64,000 bases of DNA from contig JBBQJT010000001.1 in NCBI GenBank assembly GCA_038326165.1, positions 1 through 64,000 of the forward strand, in the 5' to 3' direction. The notes beneath the pieces are model-generated. The model saw nothing but the letters and a program-made list of their open reading frames with translations. It had not been told where the DNA came from and did no database searches. Source of the stretch: JAEUUM01 sp038326165. GTDB lineage: Bacteria; Bacteroidota; Bacteroidia; Chitinophagales; Saprospiraceae. Positions 15,369 to 23,389 of the stretch are shown one piece after another. How positions within the stretch are numbered: position 1 is the stretch's first letter; every line of letters begins with the position of its first letter. The position numbers and the translations under genes are program-made.

Positions 15369-16271
15369 ATGACAAAAATTCAATTAAATAAAATTGGTAT
15401 GTTGCTTAAATTAACAAGCAAAAAGTGGTACCAACGCGATCCATTCAGGGAAAGTGCAATAATAGCGTACAACGCCATATTCTCTTTACCAGGTTTATTG
15501 GTGGTGGTAGTAAGCTTTGCCGGATACTTCTTTGGCGCCGACGCGGTAAGTGGCCGCTTGTACAGTCAAATTGCATCTACAATGGGCAATGATTTAGCGA
15601 TACAAATTCAAGATATGATTTCAGCCGCCAACAAAAGCAAAGATTCGTGGTGGGCTACTGTATTGGGAATTATAACTATTATTATTGGAGCCACAGGAGT
15701 GTTTGTCCAAATTCAAAAATCACTAAATACGATTTGGGAAGTGAAAGGAACAAGCTCCAAATCAGGCATTTGGGTGTTTTTAAAAACACGGCTCTTTTCG
15801 TTTGGATTAATAATGTCTATTGCATTTTTACTGCTGGTTTCATTAGTCTTGTCATCATTGTTATCAGCGTTAGGAACCTGGACCATAAGCCGTACCTCTG
15901 AGGGTCTCATAATTTTATTTCAAATTTTAAATTTCATTTTCTCATTAGCAATCATAACCGTATTATTTGCATGTATGTTTAAAATATTACCAGATGCAAA
16001 AATTAAATGGAGATTGGTGTGGATTGGAGCATTTTTTACTTCCTTGTTATTTGTTATTGGTAAATCTGCCTTGGGCTTATATTTTGGAATGGCAAACCCG
16101 GGTTATGGTTACGGAGCAGCAGGCTCAGTTATTCTCATATTGTTGTGGACATCTTATTCCTCTATGATTGTTTTTTTTGGTGCTGAATTTACCAAGGCCT
16201 ACTCTGATTATTATTATGGAGAAATTTCTGCTTCAGAAAACGCTGTCAAAGAGAAAGAAAAAATCAAATGA
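15369..16271 (+). CDS. YihY/BrkB family membrane protein
   Basis: A 300-aa inner-membrane protein. After a charged start come WYQRDPFRESAIIAYNAIFS and LPGLLVVVVSFAGYFFG. The family signature IIGATGVFVQIQKSLNTIWE follows, then four more hydrophobic segments and KSALGLYFGMANPGYGYGAA with GSVILILLWTSYSSMIVFFG then AEF, the diagnostic YihY C-terminal block. About six transmembrane helices are visible. Members were once called RNase BN or BrkB; the true role is likely in envelope or transport. It is 4 bp downstream of the AsmA-like gene, so the two probably act together in the envelope. Confidence 0.9.
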   Translation: MTKIQLNKIGMLLKLTSKKWYQRDPFRESAIIAYNAIFSLPGLLVVVVSFAGYFFGADAVSGRLYSQIASTMGNDLAIQIQDMISAANKSKDSWWATVLGIITIIIGATGVFVQIQKSLNTIWEVKGTSSKSGIWVFLKTRLFSFGLIMSIAFLLLVSLVLSSLLSALGTWTISRTSEGLIILFQILNFIFSLAIITVLFACMFKILPDAKIKWRLVWIGAFFTSLLFVIGKSALGLYFGMANPGYGYGAAGSVILILLWTSYSSMIVFFGAEFTKAYSDYYYGEISASENAVKEKEKIK

Positions 16272-16600
16272 AGATGATAAAAACACTTTGGTTTGGTAAA
16301 ACATATTGAGTAAAATAATATTTATTGAAAAATATAATTAGCAAAAATATTTTGTATGCGAAAATATGTAAGAAAAAGGTAACGAATGTTTGTTCTCTTG
16401 TAAAGTTATTGCTCCTGCGGTTTTACACAATTGCGCAATAAAACAGGTTCTTTACCTCTTAAGCAGCGCTATTTTCTTGAATAAATACCGCCTAAAGGCA
16501 ATATGCGTGAATGATGTACATTATTTCAAAAGTTGTGTAAAACTTCTGGCAATGAATACGTGCAAATTTGTACCGTTAAACTTAATTCACAAACCTATTT
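16272..16600. other. Gene-free stretch before the ice-binding gene
   Basis: AT-rich, with no supported gene. A short frame at 16390-16602 has no family likeness or good start and ends in the repeats that follow, so it is treated as chance. Confidence 0.4.
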
Positions 16601-16644
16601 AAAACTTAATTAAAACTTAATTAAAACTTAATTAAAACCTAATA
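16601..16644 (+). repeat. 11-bp tandem repeat (AAAACTTAATT) upstream of the ice-binding gene
   Basis: Three perfect copies of AAAACTTAATT followed by one variant (AAAACCTAATA) end 4 bp before the ATG at 16649. The unit is about one helical turn, so the T/A tracts are phased. It may be a 5' leader or regulator-binding array; a variable copy number (slippage) could change expression. Confidence 0.8.
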
Positions 16645-16648
16645 ATAA

Positions 16649-18277
16649 ATGAGAAAAAAATTACTCAACTCAATTTTATTCGCCACGATCTTTGTGACAG
16701 GTGGATTTAGCTATGTAGCAAATGCACAGGCTCCCAATCTAGGCACCGCAGCAAATTTTGTTCTATTTACTACAATTGGAGCAGTTAACAACACTGGTAT
16801 TTCACAACTTACTGGCAATGTCGGAACCAACAACGGCTCTATCACTGGCTTCGGAAATGTGAACGGTGTCATGCACAATGCAGATGGAGCAAGCGCACAG
16901 TGTGCAGCAGATTTATTGATTGCCTATAATCAATTGAACAGCACTGTTCCAACTTTTTTCCCAGCACCTTTGCTTGGAAATGCAGAAACGTTATTTGCTG
17001 GTGTCTATTCTATTGCACAGGCAACAACTTTGAACGGCAATCTGATTTTGGATGCACAAGGCAATCCCAATGCAGTATTTATTTTTCAGATTCAGGGACC
17101 TCTCTCAACTGCCGCAAATTCAAGTGTCACATTGGTTAATGGAGCATTGGCATGTAATGTGTTTTGGAAAGTAGAAGGTCTGGTAGAGATGGCTGCAGGA
17201 ACTTCGATGAAGGGAAACGTTATTGCCAATAACGCAGCAATTAACTTGAATTCTGGCTCGACCCTTGAAGGAAGAGCACTTTCAACTACAGGAGCAATTA
17301 CTGTTGACGGAGTGCTTGCTTACACACCAATTGGTTGTGGAAGTCCTTCTCTTACAGGACCTGCAACTCCTGAATTGGCTTCCACAGTTTGTTATGCAAT
17401 ATTTTCAGGTAATGGACCTGTTGCGAACTCTGGTGTCACTTATGTTGTCGGAGATGTTGGAACCAATGTGGGCTTAACCACTGGTTTTAATCCTTTGTTC
17501 GTTACTGGTGAGATTCATCCAATCCCAGATGGTTCCACTGCGGCGTGTGCAGCTGATTTACTTAATGTCTACACCTATCTAAATACGCTCCCCGACGATA
17601 TTGAGTTATTGTATCCTGCACAGTTTGGTAATGATCTGGTACTTACTCCACACACCTACCTGATGAATGCAGCTACCACATTTACAGGCAATGTGTTTCT
17701 GAATGCAGGGGGAAATTCTGATGCAGTGTTCGTTATACAAATCAACGGCGCATTATCAACAAGTACTTATTCAAAAGTCAATTTGATGAACGGAACACAA
17801 TCTAAAAATGTGTTTTGGAAAGTTGACGGTGCTGTTGACATAAATGACTATTCGGATTTCAATGGGACAATTATTTGTAACAACGGTGCGATTAATTTAA
17901 ATACGGGTGTAAAATTAGAAGGAAGTGCACTCACAACAGATGGAGCTGTAAGTACCACAGCAATTATTGCTACCATAACTTCAGATTGTACTTCAACCGG
18001 GATTAGTTCTTTTGAGAATGGAAATTCACCAGAAGTGCTTAGCATATTTCCAAATCCATTTAGCACATATACTACCATAACCATAGACGAAGAGTTCCCA
18101 ATCAATAATTGTGAAATTATTTTGTACAATGTTTGGGGAAAGCAAGTAATGAATAAAATTTTATCCAATCAAACAACCATTCTTGAAACAAGTTATCTTC
18201 CTTCAGGAATATACTTTTACAACGTGGTTAGTTCTGGAAAAACAATACAATCAGGCAAACTGATTTCAGAAAAGTAA
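16649..18277 (+). CDS. Ice-binding-like (double DUF3494) T9SS-secreted protein
   Basis: A 542-aa protein with a signal peptide (residues 1-27, ending ANAQA), two consecutive DUF3494 ice-binding-type domains (about 30-228 and 243-445) and a C-terminal T9SS type A sorting domain (about 466-542; SIFPNPFSTYTTITIDEE, then NVWGKQVMN, then LPSGIYFYNVVSSGKTIQSG, ending KLISEK). The domains repeat the same landmarks: G-N-V-G-T-N, C-A-A-D-L-L, N-A-V-F-I-F-Q-I / D-A-V-F-V-I-Q-I, N-V-F-W-K-V-(E/D)-G. DUF3494 proteins bind ice through a flat beta-solenoid face; some instead act as adhesins. Exported across the outer membrane and probably surface-attached. Confidence 0.9.
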   Translation: MRKKLLNSILFATIFVTGGFSYVANAQAPNLGTAANFVLFTTIGAVNNTGISQLTGNVGTNNGSITGFGNVNGVMHNADGASAQCAADLLIAYNQLNSTVPTFFPAPLLGNAETLFAGVYSIAQATTLNGNLILDAQGNPNAVFIFQIQGPLSTAANSSVTLVNGALACNVFWKVEGLVEMAAGTSMKGNVIANNAAINLNSGSTLEGRALSTTGAITVDGVLAYTPIGCGSPSLTGPATPELASTVCYAIFSGNGPVANSGVTYVVGDVGTNVGLTTGFNPLFVTGEIHPIPDGSTAACAADLLNVYTYLNTLPDDIELLYPAQFGNDLVLTPHTYLMNAATTFTGNVFLNAGGNSDAVFVIQINGALSTSTYSKVNLMNGTQSKNVFWKVDGAVDINDYSDFNGTIICNNGAINLNTGVKLEGSALTTDGAVSTTAIIATITSDCTSTGISSFENGNSPEVLSIFPNPFSTYTTITIDEEFPINNCEIILYNVWGKQVMNKILSNQTTILETSYLPSGIYFYNVVSSGKTIQSGKLISEK

Positions 18278-18895
18278 AGTGTTTTCATGTAAGAAAGTCC
18301 TTTATCTGATATAATTGGGTAGAGGACATTTCTATTAATATTTATGAGATGAAACATTATAAAAGGTAGTTGGCCTATCACGCCACATTAGCTCTATCAA
18401 GATGATCTTTATATTATGGGTCATATTCGAATCAATACAAGTAAAACGATCATAAAGAAAGTGAATAGTCCTCAGGGAAAACCCAAGAGCCATTATAGTA
18501 GTTGGCGTTGTTAGTTTTTCTGTAGTTTCCTTACACCGTATCTGGTCCCGGAATTTTAAAATAATTACCTTAATTATCGATCACATTTTAATCAAAGTTA
18601 CTATAAACTAATTCTTGGAGAATTTCAAGAGCCTAGGATATAGATGCTGTTCTAGAACATTCTTAGACTTTTGACTCAAGATATTCTTCTTGGTTAAAAA
18701 GATATTTTATTCCGTAACTAGCTATTGCTCTTCACCAAAGACTCCTTTTGTTTTATCCTCATTGAAAGTGTAAAAAGTTAACAGACTTTCGGAAAAAAAA
18801 TGTAAACTTGTGGAATAATATAGAATCATAACTGCAATTCTTTTATGGGACTATCCAAAATATATTCAATCAGAACATTTCAGAATTTCAAACTT
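18278..18895. other. Gene-free stretch
   Basis: Stops in all frames. A weak inverted repeat (GTCCTTTA...TAGAGGAC, about 18297-18330) follows the ice-binding gene and could end transcription. A 40-codon open segment around 18395-18515 (YIMGHIRINTSKTIIKKVNS) has no recognisable family. Confidence 0.4.
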
Positions 18896-20362
18896 ATGAA
18901 ACACCTTGTTTTTACCCTACTCTTATTGACATCACTTCAAGTTTCTTGTCAAGTGCATCTCGGGCCAGGTCAATCGTTTCTCAACATCCAGGCAGCTGCA
19001 AATGCTCAGGCTATTCAGCCTGGTGATACGGTGTATTTGCACGCAGGCAATTATTTTGGATATCAGTTTGTTACCCAACTCAAAGGAAAGGCCAATGATT
19101 GGATTGTGATCCGCCCGTATAAGCAAGATGCCATCGAGATAGCTGGAACTTGGCAATTTGTCAGTGCAGAATATCTCCGTTTTGAGCATCTGACTTTCAA
19201 AGGCAATGCCAACTATCCTGGCCGTTTGTTCAGCGTAGACAATGGCGGTAGTTGTCTCACCCAATCCAAATTTATCGTAGTGGACAGTTGCCACTTCTCC
19301 AACGTGACCGATCCTACTGCTATTGCCGGATTTAAGTTCGGTGGTGTTGATAGTTTCGCTGTTACGCATTGTGTCTTTCAAGATTTCCCAGCAGTCAGTA
19401 CAATGGATTATAATGTCTGCCACGTAGGACTAATACAGGATAATCTATTTGAAAACTGTCTCAGTGGTGGGCACATCAAAGGGGGCGCCTCCGATATCCG
19501 AATGGAACGTAACCTGTTTATCAACGCTTCAAAGGAGCCTTGGGTGGCCTTTGAATTGGGTGGCGATACTGGTGCACAGTTTTATTGCCCGAGCGACAAG
19601 TTCGAAGTCAAAAACCTCGAGTTCTACTCCAACGTTATCATAGGCGGGTATCGAGGCTTGGCATTATCATCAGCAAGGGATTGTAAGGTCATCAACAATA
19701 CCTTTTATCAATGCGGACAGGCTACGATGCGTTTTTTGACCACCAGCGCACTTTATCCAACACTTTCTGGTAATATCCTCGAGAACAATCTTTTTGTATT
19801 TGGTAATTCGGCTTATTTTAATGGCGGTCAGCAGCCTTCCACCGCTGCTAGTTTTAGCAACAACCTCTATCAAAGCACAGTACTTTCAAATTTCAATGGA
19901 CCTTACTGGGACTCACCTGCCTTGGATGCAATTAAAGACCCTAATCCACTCTTGTTTGGTTCCTCTGTCAATATCCTAACAGACGCATTAAACGGGGATT
20001 ATAACATAATTGGCGGCTGTCCTGCCGAAGGGGCCGGAAAGTTGGTTACAGAACCTTCACTTGATTTTTATGGACTTCCTTTTTCTGCAACAGCGCGTTC
20101 GATTGGTGCAGCTGAAGTTGTTAAACCGCTGGGATCTGATACATTTTCCCCTATTGATCCAATTTTGGTTTTCCCAAATCCTGCAACCGATTATTTAGAC
20201 ATTCCTATCCAAGGCGATGTATCGGAAGTGCAGATTTATAATAGTATGGGAATCCGAGTCAGACAGTCAAAAACAGGTCAGAAGATTAACATTTCCGATC
20301 TGCCTGCAGGTATGTATTTTTTAAGAATAGGCAAGCACATACAGAAATTTCAGAAAAACTAA
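18896..20362 (+). CDS. Right-handed beta-helix protein with T9SS sorting domain
   Basis: The start is placed at ATG 18896, giving signal peptide MKHLVFTLLLLTSLQVSCQ; an upstream in-frame ATG (18845) would put 17 unlikely residues before it. The 488-aa protein begins with HLGPGQSFLNIQAAANAQAI, the entry of a parallel beta-helix (pectate-lyase-like) fold, and has repeated short strands (YLRFEHLTFKGNANYPG, SFAVTHCVFQDFP, LEFYSNVIIGGYRG, CKVINNTFYQCG). The end is a T9SS type A domain (PILVFPNPATDYLDIPIQGD, then GMYFLRIGKHIQKFQKN). Likely a secreted polysaccharide-binding or -degrading protein. Its base composition is visibly richer in G+C than its neighbours. Part of its 3' end is duplicated, in decayed form, at 25041. 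Confidence 0.85.
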   Translation: MKHLVFTLLLLTSLQVSCQVHLGPGQSFLNIQAAANAQAIQPGDTVYLHAGNYFGYQFVTQLKGKANDWIVIRPYKQDAIEIAGTWQFVSAEYLRFEHLTFKGNANYPGRLFSVDNGGSCLTQSKFIVVDSCHFSNVTDPTAIAGFKFGGVDSFAVTHCVFQDFPAVSTMDYNVCHVGLIQDNLFENCLSGGHIKGGASDIRMERNLFINASKEPWVAFELGGDTGAQFYCPSDKFEVKNLEFYSNVIIGGYRGLALSSARDCKVINNTFYQCGQATMRFLTTSALYPTLSGNILENNLFVFGNSAYFNGGQQPSTAASFSNNLYQSTVLSNFNGPYWDSPALDAIKDPNPLLFGSSVNILTDALNGDYNIIGGCPAEGAGKLVTEPSLDFYGLPFSATARSIGAAEVVKPLGSDTFSPIDPILVFPNPATDYLDIPIQGDVSEVQIYNSMGIRVRQSKTGQKINISDLPAGMYFLRIGKHIQKFQKN

Positions 20363-20721
20363 AGTGCTTAGAAATAATTAATAAAGAATATTGTGACAAG
20401 TTTTTGAGAATACTAAGCGCTAACTTTGCTATGATTTTAAATGCCTACAATCCCCCTCTCCACTAGTTAACCTCAACGCATCAATACCAAAATGACAGCT
20501 CAAGCCATGATACCACTCTCTGAAGTAGAATAACTTAAAATAGAAACCTTCAAAAAATCGGATGTCTTGGCCCCAAGGCTTTAAACATGGCACTGTCCCC
20601 AAATGGCAGATTGGTTTTTGATGAAATTTATTCGAAAGCGAAATTTATCTTTAGTTGACTTAGACACCTATTCCAGCAAAAGGAAAATCCTCGCATTTCT
20701 TTTCTGAACAATGCCTTGCCA
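20363..20721. other. Gene-free stretch
   Basis: No supported gene. Short open pieces (MTAQAMIPLSEVE near 20491; a frame around 20590-20700) end quickly and look like remnants. The 170-bp repeat follows. Confidence 0.4.
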
Positions 20722-20891
20722 TTAACCCAAATTCAGCGTTAGACGCTGAATCGACGAAGTTTTTGGATATTATCAAAATTTGTCTGGGTTTAACCCCCTG
20801 ACGATTTTTTAAATATCAGGGCTTTAAAGTCGAAAAATTAAGGATTTTCGTCGACCCAAAGGGCAAAATCTGCTAATGCGGATTTTGGGTT
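20722..20891 (+). repeat. 170-bp hairpin-rich repeat, copy 2
   Basis: About 95-96 percent identical to 941-1110 over its whole length, with the same four to five inverted-repeat stems and in the same orientation. Here it stands alone, without the family A repeat, ending 11 bp from the 3' end of the DadA-like gene. The conserved ends define the unit as starting at TTAACYCAAATTCAGCG and ending near ATTTTGGGT. Confidence 0.85.
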
Positions 20892-20901
20892 TAATTGGAA
20901 C

Positions 20902-22107
20902 TCATCGGTCAAATGAAAATAATTCATTGTCATTGTTCTTATTTTTCAGTATGATGTCGCCTAGAATCTCCGCTGCTGCCACGCTAAACGTGATGCCATT
21001 GCCGCCATATCCCAAGGCAAATAGGATCCTTGGACTATTGAAAGATCCTATGTAAGGCAGTCCGTCTTTTGTTTCTCCAAAAGTGCCTGCCCATGCGAAG
21101 TCTGTTTGAAAAGGGATGTTAGGGAATAATTTCTTAAAATCAGCTTCTAATTTTAAACGTTTGGCGGTCAAAATTTGGTCTCGTTTTTTGGGGCTATAAA
21201 AAGGTTCGTCGCGGCCACCGACGATAATTCGATGGTCGTTAGTGGTTCGAATGTAGAGATATGGAGTTTTTGTTTCCCAAAGTAAGCTGTTTTGTAGCCA
21301 AAAATCTGCCAGCGATGCAATCGGTTTGCTAACGATGGCAAAGGTCGAATTGAGTTGGGTTACTTTTTGAGGCAGGTAGTTTTGCGATTCATAGCCACAG
21401 GCTACGACTACATATTTTGCAGTTATGGAATGGCCTTTTGTGGTTTTGACTACTACATTTTTTGAATTTGGATCCCATATATCCACCTCTGTCAAATCAT
21501 AAATTCTACAACCTTTTTGTTGCATTTTTCCCAGAAGGTGTTGGGTAAGTAAATAGGGGTCAACGTGTGCACCTTCTTCAGACAAAATACCTGCTGGAGC
21601 ACGGAAGCCAAACTGCGATGCAATATTTTCTTCTGAAAGCAAGGCCACCTTGAAGCCAGCTGCTTTACGGGCCTCGAACTCTGGCATGATGATTTGGCGT
21701 GCATCTTTTTTTGTGCTGGCATAAAAAAGGCTAGGGTGCGTTTCAAAATTGGCAGCACCTGGTATTTCATCACAAATTTTCTCTAATTTTTCAATAGCCT
21801 CAGCGCAGATTCTATAGGCTCGTATGGCTTGTTCCGTCCCCTTAATTTCCATCAATTTGAATAGTGGCGTATCAATTTCATATTGCAACATTGCAGTGCT
21901 GGCCGAAGTACTTCCAAAACCAATGTGCCTTTTTTCGACAATTATGGTATCCAGCCCAGCATTGCTTATGTGATTGCCAATAAGTGCGCCACTGATACCG
22001 CCACCGATGATCAACACATCTGTTTTAGTATCTGCTTCCAAACTTGGAAATACGTTTTTGATGCCATCTTTTATCATCCAAAAAGGATAATCGGAATGCA
22101 AGTTCAT
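20902..22107 (-). CDS. DadA-like FAD-dependent oxidoreductase
   Basis: A 401-aa flavoprotein. Residues about 29-60 hold the FAD-binding Rossmann motif (VLIIGGGISGALIGNHISNA) with the acidic end of strand 2 (IIVEKRHIGFGSTSAST). The middle forms the substrate domain (THPSLFYASTKKDARQIIMP), and the C-terminal second FAD contact is GLPYIGSFNSPRILFALGYG followed by GNGITFS. This is the DAO (D-amino acid/glycine oxidase) superfamily. No Rieske domain is attached. It is the last gene of a minus-strand block behind the isoprenoid genes (161-bp gap), so co-function is only a possibility. Substrate unknown. Confidence 0.85.
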   Translation of the reverse strand: MNLHSDYPFWMIKDGIKNVFPSLEADTKTDVLIIGGGISGALIGNHISNAGLDTIIVEKRHIGFGSTSASTAMLQYEIDTPLFKLMEIKGTEQAIRAYRICAEAIEKLEKICDEIPGAANFETHPSLFYASTKKDARQIIMPEFEARKAAGFKVALLSEENIASQFGFRAPAGILSEEGAHVDPYLLTQHLLGKMQQKGCRIYDLTEVDIWDPNSKNVVVKTTKGHSITAKYVVVACGYESQNYLPQKVTQLNSTFAIVSKPIASLADFWLQNSLLWETKTPYLYIRTTNDHRIIVGGRDEPFYSPKKRDQILTAKRLKLEADFKKLFPNIPFQTDFAWAGTFGETKDGLPYIGSFNSPRILFALGYGGNGITFSVAAAEILGDIILKNKNNDNELFSFDR

Positions 22108-22268
22108 TTTCTGTTTCTTTTAGGATAAAAAATGTGGATACAAAGGAATGAAAAAGGTGGTAAACTTTTTGCAAAATCATAGCAATGTTGACTCTTTTTT
22201 AAATCAATCTTACCCATTTTTACTTCTGAGAAAATGTATAGTTCCAATGTTCGAATGACATCTTTTGC

Positions 22269-23165
22269 TCAATAAGTGATTACTGCCACTGCAAAAGAAA
22301 TATATTGCCAAAAAAAGAGTGCCCAAATAAATAAATAATACCTGCGAACAGAAGCCAGGTTTCCCAATTGTACCCGAAAAATGGCTATCATTAAAAATAT
22401 CAAAAGCATTATTTGCGTGATCGTAAAAACGGACCGATTCAATGAAAAATCACAATAGTATGGGAGAATAATCAAGCAAATAGATACTGCAAAAATCAAC
22501 AAATTACCCGTTCGAAACACCATTTTTGCTCCCAATCTCAGGCTCAGAGTTTTAATTTGAAAACGTCTGTCCCCTTCCATGTCTGGGATATCTTTGAACC
22601 ATGCTATAACAATACTATAAAAAAACATCGTACACACCAATAACCAAATTACTGGCGGAACGCGCCGGGAATCATTAATTTGTAAATGGAAATGGAGAAA
22701 TAGCAACAGGTTGATAATGAGGCTTCGCACGGCAATGATGCAAAACGCCGCCCAAAAATGAAACCTTTTCAAACGAAAGGGAGGCAAAGAATAAGCCGTT
22801 CCAAGCAAAAGACTCAGCAAAACAGTTAGAAATAAATATTGGCCATGCAACAATGCGATGACCAAGGAAGTAGAAACGGAAACGAAAATTAAAATATACC
22901 CAGTTCGTAGCGAAAATTCTCCAGAGGCTAAAGGAAGCCATGGCTTATTGATGCGGTCAATTTCAATATCAGTGATTTGATTCAAACCCACTATGTAAAT
23001 ATTAGCTCCAAGACAACTGATCAAAGTTAAAACTAGCGCCCCAAAATGCCAATTCGAGTAATCTGAAAAAGACATTGCCAAAAAATATAGCACTATGATA
23101 CTCAAACTGGTGCCTATAATAGTGTGTGGCCTCGAAAATCGAACAAGATTACGAATCATTCCCAT
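22269..23165 (-). CDS. UbiA prenyltransferase, homogentisate phytyltransferase-like
   Basis: A 298-aa polytopic membrane protein. It opens with VRFSRPHTIIGTSLSIIVLY; the first Asp-rich motif is N62-QITD-IEID70-RINKP and the second K191-DIPDMEGD199, both needed for Mg-diphosphate binding. TAYSLPPFRLKRFHFWAAFC and a IAWFKDIPDMEGDRRFQIKT block are characteristic of the homogentisate phytyl/solanesyl transferase branch rather than of UbiA/MenA or DGGGP synthase. These enzymes attach a prenyl chain to homogentisate, the first committed step toward tocopherol or plastoquinone. It overlaps the ferredoxin gene by 10 bp and follows geranylgeranyl reductase. The aromatic acceptor here is not proven. 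Confidence 0.85.
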   Translation of the reverse strand: MGMIRNLVRFSRPHTIIGTSLSIIVLYFLAMSFSDYSNWHFGALVLTLISCLGANIYIVGLNQITDIEIDRINKPWLPLASGEFSLRTGYILIFVSVSTSLVIALLHGQYLFLTVLLSLLLGTAYSLPPFRLKRFHFWAAFCIIAVRSLIINLLLFLHFHLQINDSRRVPPVIWLLVCTMFFYSIVIAWFKDIPDMEGDRRFQIKTLSLRLGAKMVFRTGNLLIFAVSICLIILPYYCDFSLNRSVFTITQIMLLIFLMIAIFRVQLGNLASVRRYYLFIWALFFWQYISFAVAVITY

Positions 23166-23383
23166 GATAGCTGCTTTGGCTCGGGCACATTTTCATAAGA
23201 AATAGTGCTAACTGGGCATATTTCCACACAGGCCATGCAAGCAATATCACAAGGGGTGTTCACTGCAATGGTATCGAAAGCCGAAATAAAACCAGGTTCT
23301 TGTGGACACACTCCCACACAAGCGCCGCAATGGATGCAAGCATTCCATCCGATTTGAAAAACGACAGGTTTCTTTTTTGTCAT
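23156..23383 (-). CDS. 2[4Fe-4S] ferredoxin
   Basis: A 75-aa ferredoxin. The first cluster motif is C16-I-H-C19-G-A-C22-V-G-V-C26-P, canonical. The second is C45-D-I-A-C49-M-A-C52-V-E-I-C56-P, in which the first spacing is three instead of two residues. It lies 6 bp after geranylgeranyl reductase and overlaps the prenyltransferase start, so it almost certainly serves that pathway. Ferredoxins encoded beside archaeal geranylgeranyl reductases feed electrons for saturation of prenyl chains. An alternative is a general electron carrier. Confidence 0.9.
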   Translation of the reverse strand: MTKKKPVVFQIGWNACIHCGACVGVCPQEPGFISAFDTIAVNTPCDIACMACVEICPVSTISYENVPEPKQLSWE

Positions 23384-23389
23384 AAAATA

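Noticed and set aside
16390..16602. 70-aa open frame between yihY and the ice-binding gene
   Set aside because: Cys-rich, no family likeness, runs into the tandem repeat, and has no conserved-looking start; probably chance in a gap.
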